Of a stretch of 64,000 nt of DNA, positions 20,997 to 32,124 are shown in pieces (position 1 is the first letter of the stretch; every line of letters begins with the position of its first letter). The notes under the pieces were generated by a model, which had not been told where the DNA came from, made no database searches, and saw only the letters and a program-made list of their open reading frames with translations. The stretch is from Bolinopsis microptera (taxonomy: Eukaryota > Ctenophora > Tentaculata > Lobata > Bolinopsidae): NCBI RefSeq assembly GCF_026151205.1, contig NC_087082.1, positions 20,608,494-20,672,493 on the forward strand, in the 5' to 3' direction. Made by a program: the position numbers and the translations under genes.

Positions 20997-21800
20997 CTAT
21001 CTTTGTATCTTTAATACACTATCTACTTATTCACTAGCTTGCTAAAATTCATCGGCAAATTACCGCTGCTCGAGTTACCTAGCAAGGCCCATGTCAGTTT
21101 TGTTTATGTTATATTTATCATGAAAAATGATTTTGCTCAGAGTGATCTGAGCAAAAAAATTAACATGCCAGTACGCAGAGTTGAACATGCGATCATCGGC
21201 TTCAATGCTGGCGCTCTAGGATGCACGCCACTGCTGTGTTATGTGGACTAAAATTTTGATCACTATATTTTTGCAAGACATGAACCGTGCTTATTTTACA
21301 GAAATTAGTACCGCATACAATCCTCAATTTCGAGTTGGTCATGATTGTAATTGGGAAGTGGGAACAACTCTTCTGCATTTAATTAGAACTGTCTGTACAG
21401 TGTACAAATACAATGGAGTAAAGACGAAATTCACGACTAGCTAAAAAGGACTATCTGAAAATTGAATCCGGAAAATCACTTGCCAGTTACAAAGAGGCTA
21501 GGCTTCGATTAGATAACCGATTCCAGTAATCAGTATCAGTAACCAGTGCAGACTGCAGAAGAAAAGAAGATATTTATCGCACTCCACTCTTTCTGCTGTT
21601 CTTACTGTGTTTCATCTCTGTTTCAGTGTCATTAACCGCTGCTGGTTCTATCCTGAATGCTTGTTAAACCGGGGACCTGTATAAATATATAAGTTACAGT
21701 TATTTTTTAAAGTTACAAATATCAGCTGATTTGCAAAATGCAGCAATTCAAGAATTCGGAAGAAGAATTTTGAAATTTCGCGCGAAAGTATTTCCCAAAT

Positions 21801-22014
21801 CGCATCTTTTGGGGTTAAGGTTAACTCAAAAAGATGCCATTTGAAAACGCATTTTAAGATTTTACGACTTTATCCGTCAAACGGCATCTTTTGGCGTTAA
21901 GCTTAGCGCCAAAAGATGCAATTTGGGGATAAATCTCGATTATTTCAAGTCAAAATTATTTGACACGACGTCAAATCGCATCTTTTGGAGTTAAGCTTAA
22001 CGCCAAAAGATGCG
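21801..22014. repeat. three 38-bp palindromes, right arm
   Basis: Copies at 21801-21838, 21883-21920 and 21977-22014, the last matching the consensus of the left-arm set almost perfectly. Spacing start to start is 82 and 94 bp. Confidence 0.9.
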
Positions 22015-22166
22015 AATTACGAAAAAATGTCCATGCTGTCACGGGGCCTCAGACAGTTATATGCAGTCAGAATATTTTGCTGAGACTGTATTGATGATGC
22101 CAATGGCTCCAGATACTAAATTGAAATGGTTTATAGTATACTTAATAGCAAAAAATCAAAAACTAC

Positions 22167-23455
22167 GGCCCCCAGAATATAGGTATGCAAAAATCGTCCT
22201 CAAATACTCCACCTTCATACATTTTGATGATGCCATCTCTTCAGCATATGTTCTTTAACTGTTTCTCATCACTACCCCACATTCCTTAATGCTCAGGGTG
22301 ACAGAGAAAATGCAGAATCTTGGTCGCTATTTTTTTTTTAAACCTATATTCTGGGGGCCATATACCCGTAATGAGTAAAATCTTTAATTTTACTTGTTAA
22401 AAAGCTTTCATGCACTCATTTAGTAGGGATCTTAACTAAATACTTAAATAAGATTGAAGGAGTGTCCCTAGATATGATTGAGGGGGGCTGTTTTTATCTG
22501 TATCAATACAATGTGCACCTCAATGACTGTAAATCAGACATTTTTGGCCGCCAAATTTTTTTAAAGGCCTAACTCAAAATTCTGTCCCAAAACTTAAGGT
22601 CATGAGACAATTCTACGTTGATTCTGAAAATTTCATGTGAAAATATTGAAACCCTATTGAGTTCTATTGTTTTGAGCGAAGTCAGTTTGAGATTTGGGCG
22701 ATTTTGTTCATTTTTTGCGATTATTTGAACACAGAATCCACAGTTAGGTAGATATTGAGCTGATAATCATAGAGATTGTGTAATATATGCTTACCTTCCA
22801 TATAAAGTTGGTTTCATTCAAAAATATTGATATTTGACCAATTTATGGACCAAAATCGATCAAATTTGGTGCGTATGCCCAAATATGGGCGTATGGTTTT
22901 TGTTTTTATCCCATAACTCGACCAATTTTTATCCAATTTTGATAAAACTTGATATGTGGGTTCAGGAGACTAGTAGCTACAAGTAGAGCATCCCAAAGCA
23001 TGGTTTTGGGCATGTTCAGGGTTTTTGACCAACCTATATTCTGGGGGTCGTATAGACCTATATTCTGGGGGCCCGTAAAATTGTGGTGGCCATAACTTTT
23101 TTCCAAATTGTCAGTTTGCAGATGTCTCGATGAAAAGATAGCTTAAAATAATACTTATACTCATACCAGTAGTCTTAATGGCATGTGTTGGACAGATTTT
23201 TGTCATGACAATTTTTCGCCATATTTACCCCTCTAGAAAATGACAACATCGTTTAAATCTTTCGCTGTCATGACCAAATATACCAAAATACCTCATGTAG
23301 GTCCAAAATTTTTATCCAGAAACATAAGTTACATGTTTTACTCCAACCTAGCAGTAACAGATCCCATTAGTATCGCTTATCTTGGTTAGAACTGTATCCA
23401 CTAACATGACCTATATTTTGGGGGCCACCTATATTCTGGGGGCCATATACCCGTA
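22167..23455. repeat. scattered CCTATATTCTGGGGGCC motif copies
   Basis: The motif occurs near 22167 (reverse), 22342, 23034, 23052, 23403 and 23421 in the right arm, and near 18031 and 18213 (reverse) in the left arm. Several are followed by ATATACCCGT. It recurs more often than inversion alone explains. Confidence 0.8.
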
Positions 23456-23952
23456 AGCCGAAAATATTTTTTCGGTCAAAATTTTTCAAATTTTTCTGAA
23501 AACCGCTTTTCTCCACGTTTCATGCTACCCTGTTCATTATTTGCCGAAAATATTTTTTCGGTTTTTCGAAGTCCACACCTTCCCCTCGATACACAATTTT
23601 GGACTCGAGGTAATGCGATCTCGGAAGGCAGGCCTCCCCTTTGCAACACGAGCTCGGAATCGGGAGCTCTCGATACGGGAGGTACGTATCGAAAAAGACT
23701 CGGATCAACATTTTTCAAAGTTTTTCTGAAAACCACTTTTCTCCATGTTTCATGATACACTGTTCATTATTGGCCGAAAATATCTTTTTTTTTAATAATT
23801 TTTCTCGAAATTCTAAATTTTTCAGGTTTTCAATGGCATAAAATGGCATAAAATGGAGACTATTTCTATGGAGAAAATGGAAAAACCTATGAGTAATTCT
23901 CCATTTTCTCCATTTATGCCATTAGCCCCCCCCCCCCCCCCCCCCCCCCCCC

Positions 23953-23960
23953 GTTATAAA
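23953..23960. repeat. 8-bp target-site duplication, right
   Basis: GTTATAAA, pair of 17149-17156. It is followed at once by the shared BTB-unit sequence AATAAGTTATCATGAGATCA. Confidence 0.93.
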
Positions 23961-24121
23961 AATAAGTTATCATGAGATCAGGAACAGAATATTAATTCTG
24001 CAGCTGGCATACAGTCCACTTTGTTACAGGATGAACCTCAACTTGGTAAACAATTAATACACTTCCAGTTTTCATAAACAAAACTTATCTTGTCTAAAAA
24101 CCAACAATTAGATCACTAACA

Positions 24122-25756
24122 TTAACTGTCACGTACAAAGTTACGATACATAACTTTTATGTCGCCAAAATAGTCATTATAGTTGACCTCCCAGCAGTGT
24201 ATTTTTATATGACCATCTTTAACATGAAGCCAACCTAACCAAGATAGTGGAAATAGTCTGTTATTGTAGTAACTAATAAAAACATGCATTTTCTCTGCTC
24301 TAACCTCATCATGAAAGTGCACTGTTTCACCCAGGTATTCTTCTTTATCAGTACACAGTCTCAAGGTCCACAATGTAGCTTCACTGGGGACTGTTTTTAG
24401 AATAAACCCACATTTACCAGGTAGATTACAAGATGTTACTGACGGGTGTTGGAAGTGGAAGATCAGCTTTGAGTCGTTTGAAAGTATTGAACTTAGTGGT
24501 TTATGAATAAAACATGGGTCAAAACAGGGAATTATGGTAGCGGGAGAGGTATCTTTTTTATTAGCAGTGCAAAATTGTTTTAACTTATAGTCCACATACT
24601 GGCCTCTGTTATTCATTAGACCTAAATAATAGCCAATGAAGTAGGACGGTAAAAGAGACCAGCCTCTCTTTTCTACTAGGTCTGTTAGTCTAGCTGACAA
24701 CACAGATAAGTCACAAACATAACTCTTATCATTGTTATTACTCCGATTTTCACACCGGTATCTGCTCCATGTCCACATAGCCTCTATAGCCATCAACAAA
24801 CTGGTAACATCTTCAGACACAGACAGCCAGTCCAACAACTGATTAAATGACATGTTCATATCCATATCATGGTACAAGTTGGGTATACTGTTACATCTAG
24901 ATACTGTTGTTGAGCTGGATCCACTTAATTCATCAGAACTATCATGAGCCAACTCAGTTCTCTGTTTGGAATATTTGCGAATAAGTTCAAAAGTCCATCT
25001 CAATTTATCATCGGGAAGTTCACCAAGAACATCAAATAAACGGTCAAACAAAACTCTGTCAGACTTTTTACAGAGAAAAAGATTAGTGTTTTCCAGAAGA
25101 TACTCACAAGAAACAGAAAGACTGGAACCCTGAACTTTAAACTGTTCTGATAACTGATTAGTTAGAGTTTGTACAACACAGTTAACTTCCGAACCAGCTA
25201 GCTCTATCACCATGTCTAGTTTCTGTGTAGATAATCTGTCTGCATTCACAAGATACCTGTCTATAAACTCCTGTTTCCACTTCATTATCTCAATCTTCTT
25301 GATGGTAAGATTTAGATAATCTTTGATCTTCAGTTTCTCATAAACAAAACCTGCTTCTTCAAATAGATAAAGTAGTTCTGTATAAGATGGCGTTTTGACC
25401 GAGTCAGCTACTTCAGTGAAATACTCAGCACACTTTTCAGCTAACCAAGACATTTCAAACACATTAGCCATCTTGTTAATGTCCCTGAATAGTTCCCTGG
25501 TTATCCCCTCTGCAGTTCCAGAGTAAGCTGCATCAACAAGCAGCTGAACAGCAGCTTTACTGAACTCCAACATGTCCACACTGGTCATGTGAAGGGTGGT
25601 TGTCATGTGATCAATGACGGGACTGTTGAAGGATAGGATCACTGAACTGGCTCGTACCTCACCTCCCTCACTTGTGTTCAGTTTTAGGTTGCTGTGAGTG
25701 GGGGATCCTATCAGGTGCCTTCCAAAATCCATCGGTACACTCACTTTAGGTAACAT
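24122..25756 (-). CDS. BTB/POZ-domain protein, array copy 3 (intact)
   Basis: Single exon, 544 residues, with the standard MLPKVSVPMDFGRHLIGSPT start. The BTB and middle regions match copy 1 closely. The last ~150 residues form a second type shared with copy 6: YYLGLMNNRGQYVDYKLKQF, then SYYNNRLFPLSWLGWLHVKD and an ending NFVRDS in place of MYSK. The extra C-terminal residues come from a changed stop region. An additional aspartate precedes SSDELSG, as in copy 6. Array role and function are as for copy 1 and remain unknown. Confidence 0.85.
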   Translation of the reverse strand: MLPKVSVPMDFGRHLIGSPTHSNLKLNTSEGGEVRASSVILSFNSPVIDHMTTTLHMTSVDMLEFSKAAVQLLVDAAYSGTAEGITRELFRDINKMANVFEMSWLAEKCAEYFTEVADSVKTPSYTELLYLFEEAGFVYEKLKIKDYLNLTIKKIEIMKWKQEFIDRYLVNADRLSTQKLDMVIELAGSEVNCVVQTLTNQLSEQFKVQGSSLSVSCEYLLENTNLFLCKKSDRVLFDRLFDVLGELPDDKLRWTFELIRKYSKQRTELAHDSSDELSGSSSTTVSRCNSIPNLYHDMDMNMSFNQLLDWLSVSEDVTSLLMAIEAMWTWSRYRCENRSNNNDKSYVCDLSVLSARLTDLVEKRGWSLLPSYFIGYYLGLMNNRGQYVDYKLKQFCTANKKDTSPATIIPCFDPCFIHKPLSSILSNDSKLIFHFQHPSVTSCNLPGKCGFILKTVPSEATLWTLRLCTDKEEYLGETVHFHDEVRAEKMHVFISYYNNRLFPLSWLGWLHVKDGHIKIHCWEVNYNDYFGDIKVMYRNFVRDS

Positions 25757-26669
25757 AATGATATTTCTTGATTCCTGGATAAAGGTAGTTTGTTAATAAT
25801 ATGATGACAAACTTAGAATATCGTATATTATATTATTTAAATGTTATTCAAAATATTATGATGAAACAAAATATGTTAATGTTCATACTTTTATTCTTGC
25901 AAAAAAGTTTACTGATTTCTCTATGTAGCTTAGCTTGAGAAATTAATACTAGTATAATCAATAATTGAAGAAAACAAGTCGCACAACAAATTGAGAATAT
26001 ATCGAATTTTTATAATTCCCATCGACAATTATTAGTCATCTTCGAGAATCATGTTGATAGAGACAAGAAATTCAAATCAAAAGTTATAAAAGAATACGTC
26101 CAATTCTTGAAAAAATAAGTAATTATCAGAACCGTAAAAATTAGATAACGTTTTTAGAGTCAAAATTCAATCCAATTAAAAACATGTTAAAAATTTAACA
26201 TGTACTCCCATGATAACATGCAGTCTACTAAATCAGATAAATCTCATATCAATATTCTAGATTATCTTCCTCAGACCATGTTAACTAATAAACCACTTAC
26301 CAAGGAGTCATTACATGCTTAATATACCTTGCTAATTATTAGTTAATTACTAATTATCTCAATCACACACAATTCCACCTTACCCCTTACCAAGTCTACA
26401 AAATAGCTGGTTTTTAAATGTCTGATCTTAGTGAGATGGGAAGGAGTAATGTAGTGGTGTACTGGTAGAGCTTACAAACATTATCACAACAAGAAGGTTA
26501 TAAAAATAAGTTATCATGAGATCAGGAACAGAATATTAATTCTGTGCCTGGTATACAGTCCTCTTTGTTACAGGAGGAACCACAACTTGGTAAACAAGTA
26601 CACTTCTAGTTTTCTAGAACCAAACTTATCTTGTCGACAAACTAACAATTAGATCAAAAACATTAACTG
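25757..26669. other. BTB array spacer 3
   Basis: Conserved spacer with the oxidoreductase relic at 26269-26470 and an uninterrupted version of the fold-back target site. Confidence 0.8.
26269..26470 (-). pseudogene. relic of oxidoreductase 3' end (3)
   Basis: Same relic as in spacer 1, upstream of BTB copy 3, with the shared words CCACCTTACCCCT and GAGATGGGAAGGAGTAATGT. Confidence 0.85.
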
Positions 26670-28298
26670 TCACTTACTATACATAACTTTTATGTTGCCA
26701 GAATAAAGATCATAGTAGTAATTATCCCAGCTGTCTCTTTCTTTATGAGCATCTTTAACATGAAGCCAACCTAACCAAGTTAGTGAGTAAAGTCTGTTAT
26801 TAAATCCACTAATAACATTAATAAAAACATGCATTTTCTCTGCTCTAATCTCATCATGAAAGTGCACTGTTTCACCCAGGTAATCTTCTCTATCAGTACA
26901 CAGTCTCAATGTCCACAATGCAGCTTCGCTGGGGACTGTTTTTAGAATAAACCCACATTTACCAGGTAAATTACAAGATGTTACTGACGGGTGTTGGAAG
27001 TGGTAGATCAGCTTGGAGTCTTTTGAGAGTATAGAACTTAGTGGGTTATCAATATCACACGGGTCAATACAGGGAATAATGGTTGCGTGTGAAGTATCCT
27101 GTTTCTTAGCTGTGCAGAATTGTTTTAACTTATACTGCACATACCGGCCTTTGTTATTCACTAGACCTAAATGATAGTCAATGAAGTAGGACGGTAGAAG
27201 AGACCAGCCTCTACTTTCTACTAGGTCTGTTAGTTTAGCTGACAACACAGCTAAGTTAACAACATAACTCTTATCATTGTTATTACTCTGATTTTCACAA
27301 CGGTACCAACTCCATGTGTGTACAACTTCTATAGCCATCAACAAACTGGTAACATCCTCAGAAACAGAAAGCCAGTCCAACAACTGATTAAATGGCATGT
27401 TCATATCCATATCATGGTACAAGTTGGGTATAATGTTACATCTAGATACTGTTGTTGAGCTGGATCCACTTAATTCATCAGAACTATGAGCCAACTCAGT
27501 TCTATTTTTAAAACTTTTGCGAAGAAGCTCAAAAGTCCATCTCAATTTATCATCTGGAAGTTCCCCAAGAACATCAAATAAGTGGTCAAACAAAACTTCG
27601 TCAGACTTTTTACAGAGAGAAAGATTACAGTTTTCCAGAAGATACTCACGAGAAACAGAAAGACTGGAACCCTGAACTTCAAACTGTTCTGATAACTGAT
27701 TAGTTAGAGTTTGTATAACACAGTTTACTTCAGAACCAGCTAGCTCTATCACCATGTCTAGTTTCTGTGTAGATAATCTGTCTGCATTCTCAAGATACCT
27801 GTCTATAAACTCCTGTTTCCAGTTCATTATCTCAATCTTCTTGATGGTAAGATTTAGATAATCTTTTATCTTCAGCTTCTCATAAACAAAACCTGCTTCT
27901 TCAAATAGATAAAGTAGTTCTGTATAAGAAGGAGTTTTAACCGAGTCAGCTACTTCAGTAAAATACTCAGAACACTTTTCAGCTAACCAAGACATTTCAA
28001 ACACATTAGCCATCTTGTTTATGTCCCTGAATAGTTCCCTGGTTATCCCCTCTGCAGTTCCAGAGTAAGCTGCATCAACAAGCAGCTGAACAGCAGGTTT
28101 ACTGAACTCCAACATGTCCACACTGGTCATGTGAAGGGTGGTGGTCATGTGATCAATAACGGGGCTATTGAAGGATAGGATCACTGAACTGGCTCGTACC
28201 TCACCTCCCTCACTTGTGTTCAGTTTTAGGTTGCTGTGAGTTGGGGATCCTATTAGGTGCCTTCCAAAATCCATCGGTACACTAACTTTAGGTAACAT
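26670..28298 (-). CDS. BTB/POZ-domain protein, array copy 4 (intact)
   Basis: Single exon, 542 residues, standard start. The BTB region carries small private changes (AEKCSEYF, QLSEQFEVQGSSLSVSREYL), and NRTELAH replaces QRTELAH in the linker. The C-terminus is the VISGFNNRLYSLTWLGWLHV type shared with copies 2 and 5, ending DLYSGNIKVMYSK. No break is seen. Confidence 0.85.
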   Translation of the reverse strand: MLPKVSVPMDFGRHLIGSPTHSNLKLNTSEGGEVRASSVILSFNSPVIDHMTTTLHMTSVDMLEFSKPAVQLLVDAAYSGTAEGITRELFRDINKMANVFEMSWLAEKCSEYFTEVADSVKTPSYTELLYLFEEAGFVYEKLKIKDYLNLTIKKIEIMNWKQEFIDRYLENADRLSTQKLDMVIELAGSEVNCVIQTLTNQLSEQFEVQGSSLSVSREYLLENCNLSLCKKSDEVLFDHLFDVLGELPDDKLRWTFELLRKSFKNRTELAHSSDELSGSSSTTVSRCNIIPNLYHDMDMNMPFNQLLDWLSVSEDVTSLLMAIEVVHTWSWYRCENQSNNNDKSYVVNLAVLSAKLTDLVESRGWSLLPSYFIDYHLGLVNNKGRYVQYKLKQFCTAKKQDTSHATIIPCIDPCDIDNPLSSILSKDSKLIYHFQHPSVTSCNLPGKCGFILKTVPSEAALWTLRLCTDREDYLGETVHFHDEIRAEKMHVFINVISGFNNRLYSLTWLGWLHVKDAHKERDSWDNYYYDLYSGNIKVMYSK

Positions 28299-29208
28299 AA
28301 TAATATTTCTTGATTCCTGGCTAAAGATAGTTTGTTATTTTGATGATGACGAAGTTTGAATATCGTATATAATTAGATTTAAATCTTATTCAAAATAATA
28401 TAATATGATATAAATCAATTTCAATGATCATACTTAAATTTTAATTAAAGGTTGTATAATATTGGATTATTGGATTATCTTATTATAAAGATTCCATAAT
28501 CTAGCTTGAGAAATTATCATAATAATCAATTGAAGAAAACAAGTCTTAAAGTTAAAACAAATCGTCAATAATATCGAATTTCATAATTCACATTGATAAT
28601 TATTAGTCATCTTCGAAGAATAGGTCGATAGAGAGAATAAACTCAAAATAAAAGTCATTTAAATATAAGAATACGTCCAATTTCTGAAAACAAAAAAGTA
28701 ATCGTCAGTAAAATTAAGATTTATTTTTAGGTACAAAAATCAATCCAACTAAAAACATGCAGTCTACCAAATCAGATAAATCTCATATCAATATTCTAGA
28801 TTATCTTCCTCAGACCATGTTAACTAATAAACCAATTACCAAGGAGTCATTACATGCTTAATATACCTTGCTAATTATTGGTTAATTACAAATTATCTCA
28901 ATCACACACAATTCCACCTTACCCCTTACCAAGTCTACAAAATAGCTGGTTGGTCTGATCTTAATGAGATGGGAAGGAGTAATGTAGTGGTGTTATAATA
29001 CTGGTAGAGCTTACAATCATTATCATAACAAGAAGGTTATAAAAATAAGTTATCATGAGATCAGGAACAGAATATTAATTCTGTGCCTGGTATACAGTCC
29101 TCTTTGTTACAGGAGGAACCACAACTTGGTAAACAAGTACACTTCTAGTTTTCTAGAACCAAACTTATCTTGTCGACAAACTAACAATTAGATCAAAAAC
29201 ATTAACTG
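28299..29208. other. BTB array spacer 4
   Basis: Conserved spacer with the oxidoreductase relic at 28807-29011; somewhat shortened in the AT-rich middle. Confidence 0.8.
28807..29011 (-). pseudogene. relic of oxidoreductase 3' end (4)
   Basis: Same relic as in spacer 1, upstream of BTB copy 4, slightly more decayed (GGTTGGTCTGATCTT replaces the longer form). Confidence 0.85.
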
Positions 29209-30812
29209 TCACTTACTATACATAACTTTTATGTTGCCAGAATAAAAATCATAGTAGTAATTATCCCAGCTGTCTCTTTCTTTATGAGCATCTTTAACAT
29301 GAAGCCAACCTAACCAAGTTAGTGAGTAAAGTCTGTTATTAAATCCACTAATAACATTAATAAAAACATGCATTTTCTCTGCTGTAATCTCATCATGAAA
29401 ATTGAAAGTGCACACAATCTCAAGGTCCAGAATGCAGCTTCACTGGGGACTGTTTTTAGAATAAACCCACATTTACCAGGTAAATTACAAGATGTTACTG
29501 ACGGGTGTTGGAAGTGGTAGATCAGCTTGGAGTCTTTTGAGAGTATAGAACTTAGTGGGTTATCAATATCACACGGGTCAATACAGGGAATAATGGTAAC
29601 GTGTGAGGTATATTGTTTATTAGCAGTGCAGAATTGTTTTAACTTATACTGCACATACCGGCCTTTGTTATTCACTAGACCTAAATGATAGTCAATGAAG
29701 TAGGACGGTAGAAGAGACCAGCCTCTACTTTCTACTAGGTCTGTTAGTTTAGCTGACAACACAGCTAAGTTAACAACATAACTCTTATCATTGTTATTAC
29801 TCTGATTTTCACACCGGTACCAACTCCATGTGTGTACAACTTCTAATGCCATCAACAAACTGGTAACATGCTCAGAAACAGAAAGCCAGTCCAACAACTG
29901 ATTAAATGACACGTTCATATCCATATCATGGTACAAGTTGGGTATAATGTTACATCTAGATACTGTTGTTGAGCTGGATCCACTTAATTCATCAGAACTA
30001 TGAGCCAGCTCAGTTCTCTGTTTGGAACTTTTGCGAAGAAGCTCAAAAGTCCATCTCAATTTATCATCAGAAAGTTCCCCGAGAACGTCAAATAAATGGT
30101 CAAACAAAACTCTGTCAGACTTTTTACAGAAGGAAAGATTAGAGTTTTCCAGGAGATACTCACAAGAAACAGAAAGACTGGAACCCTGAACTTTAAACTG
30201 TTCTGATAACAGATTAGTTAGAGTTTGTACAACACAGTTAACTTCAGAACCAGCTAGCTCTATCACCATGTCTAGTTTCTGTGTAGATAATCTGTCTGCA
30301 TTCTCAAGATACCTGTCTATAAACTCCTGTTTCCACTTCATTATCTCAATCTTCTTGATGGTAAGATTTAGATAATCTTTTATCTTAAGCTTCTCATAAA
30401 CAAAACCTGCTTCTTCAAATAGATAAAGAAGTTCTGTATAAGATGGAGTTTTAACCGAGTCAGCTACTTCAGTGAAATACTCAGCACACTTTTCAGCTAA
30501 CCAAGACATTTCAAACACATTAGCCATCTTGTTTATGTCCCTGAATAGTTCCCTGGTTATCCCCTCTGCAGTTCCAGAGTAAGCTGCATCAACAAGCAGC
30601 TGAACAGCAGGTTTACTGAACTCCAACATGTCCACACTGGTCATGTGAAGGGTAGTGGTCATGTGATCAATGACGGGACTGTTGAAGGATAGGATCACTG
30701 AACTGGCTCGCACCTCACCTCCCTCACTTGTGTTTAGTTTTAGGTTGCTGTGAGTTGGAGATCCTATCAGGTGCCTTCCAAAATCCATCGGTACGCTCAC
30801 TTTAGGTAACAT
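29209..30812 (-). pseudogene. BTB/POZ array copy 5, frameshifted 3' part
   Basis: The standard start and an open frame run to 29319 (497 residues). Near 29400, about 30 bp covering the segment for TDKEDYMGETVHFHDE are missing and a few bases are added, which shifts the frame. The usual last ~60 residues continue in another frame (29209-29415) and are identical to those of copy 2 where they overlap. The product would lack the conserved WLGWLHVKD end and gain about 30 unrelated residues. The 3' half shares private variants with copy 2 (FCKKSDR, FDVLGELSDDKL), pointing to gene conversion or a recent common duplication. Confidence 0.82.
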
Positions 30813-31715
30813 AATGATATTTCTTGATTCCTGGCTAAAGATAGTTTGTTAATTTGATAATGACAAACTTAGAATACCGTATGTTAGATTCAAATATTAT
30901 TCAAAATATTATGATAAAACAAATGTCAATGTTCTTACTTTTATTCTTGTAAAAGTTTACTGATTTCTCCATGTAGCTTAGCTTGAGAAATTATTAGTAT
31001 ACAGTAATCAATAATTGAAGAAAACAAGTCGAACAACAAATTGATAATACAATATCGAATTTTCATAATTCACATCGACAATTATTAGTCATCTTCGAGA
31101 ATCATGTTAATAGATACAAGAAATTCAAATCAAAAGTCATAAAAGGATACGTTTAATTCTTGAAAAAAATAAGTAATCATCAGTAAAATAACGTTTTTCT
31201 ACAAACAAAAAGGAATCCAATCAAAAATGTTAAAAATTTAACATTTGCTCCCATGGCCATGCTAACATGCAATCAACTAAATCTTTAAATCAGATAAACT
31301 CATATCAATATTCTAGATTATCTTCCTCAGACCAGGTTAACTAATAAAATAAACCACTTACCAAGGAGTCATTACATGCTTAATATACCTTGCTAATTAT
31401 TAGTTAACTAGTAATTATCTCAATCACACACAATTCCACCTTACCCCTTACCAAGTCTACAAAATAGCTGGTTGGTCTGATCTTAGTGAGATGGGAAGGA
31501 GTAATGTAGTGGTGTACTGGTAGAGCTTACAAACATTATCATAACAAGAAGGTTATAAAAATAAGTTATCATGAGATCAGGAATATTAATTCTGCAGCTG
31601 ATATACAGTCCTCTTTGTTACAGGAGGAACCTCAACTTGGTAAACAAGTACACTTCTAGTTTTCATAAACAAAACTTATCTTGTCTAAAAACCAACAATT
31701 AGATCACTATTAACA
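30813..31715. other. BTB array spacer 5
   Basis: Conserved spacer with the oxidoreductase relic at 31321-31526. Confidence 0.8.
31321..31526 (-). pseudogene. relic of oxidoreductase 3' end (5)
   Basis: Same relic as in spacer 1, upstream of BTB copy 5. Confidence 0.85.
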
Positions 31716-32124
31716 TTAACTGTCACGTACTAAGTTACTATACATAATTTTTATGTCGCCAAAATAGTCATTATAGTTTATCTCCCAGCAGTGTATTTTT
31801 ATATGACCATCTTTAACATGAAGCCAACCTAACCAAGTTAGTGGGAATAGTCTGTTATTATAGTAACTAATAAAAACATGCATTTTCTCTGCTCTAATCT
31901 CATCATGAAAGTGCACTGTTTCACCCAGGTAATCTTCTTTATCAGTACACAATCTCAAGGTCCACAATGCAGCTTCACTGGGGACTGTTTTTAGAATAAA
32001 CCCACATTTACCAGGTAAACTACAGGATGTTACTGACGGGTGTTGGAAGTTACTTACTTTAGGTTACTTTAGGTAGGTTCGGCAGGGATCGCTTCTGGAC
32101 AACAGTATCGAGTACGTCCTCCAA

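Larger units (their letters stand above)
17157..23952. mobile_element. fold-back DNA element, 6.8 kb, non-autonomous
   Basis: The element sits precisely between two copies of GTTATAAA. Its ends are 28 G (17157-17184) on the left and 27 C (23926-23952) on the right, so each end begins with a G run read inward. Next comes a terminal hairpin (left 17185-17269, right about 23832-23925) built from ATGGCATAAAATGGAGA and its complement. The arms are colinear inverted repeats: 17535-17990 with 23470-23760, 18405-18655 with 21801-22014, 18895-19264 with 21113-21425, and 20402-20522 with 20997-21118. A loop of about 475 bp separates them. No transposase frame is seen. An 8-bp duplication is typical of hAT, and also of P and Merlin groups; long structured arms are typical of Foldback elements. 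The inner arms are nearly identical and the outer arms more diverged. Confidence 0.88.

Noticed and set aside
23476-23841. Small open frames in the fold-back element's right arm
   Set aside because: Mirror images of the left-arm frames, for the same reason.
17157-23952. Considered a Polinton or other large virus-like element
   Set aside because: The duplication is 8 bp, and there is no polymerase, integrase or capsid-like frame; the size is made up by inverted arms and a LINE fragment.
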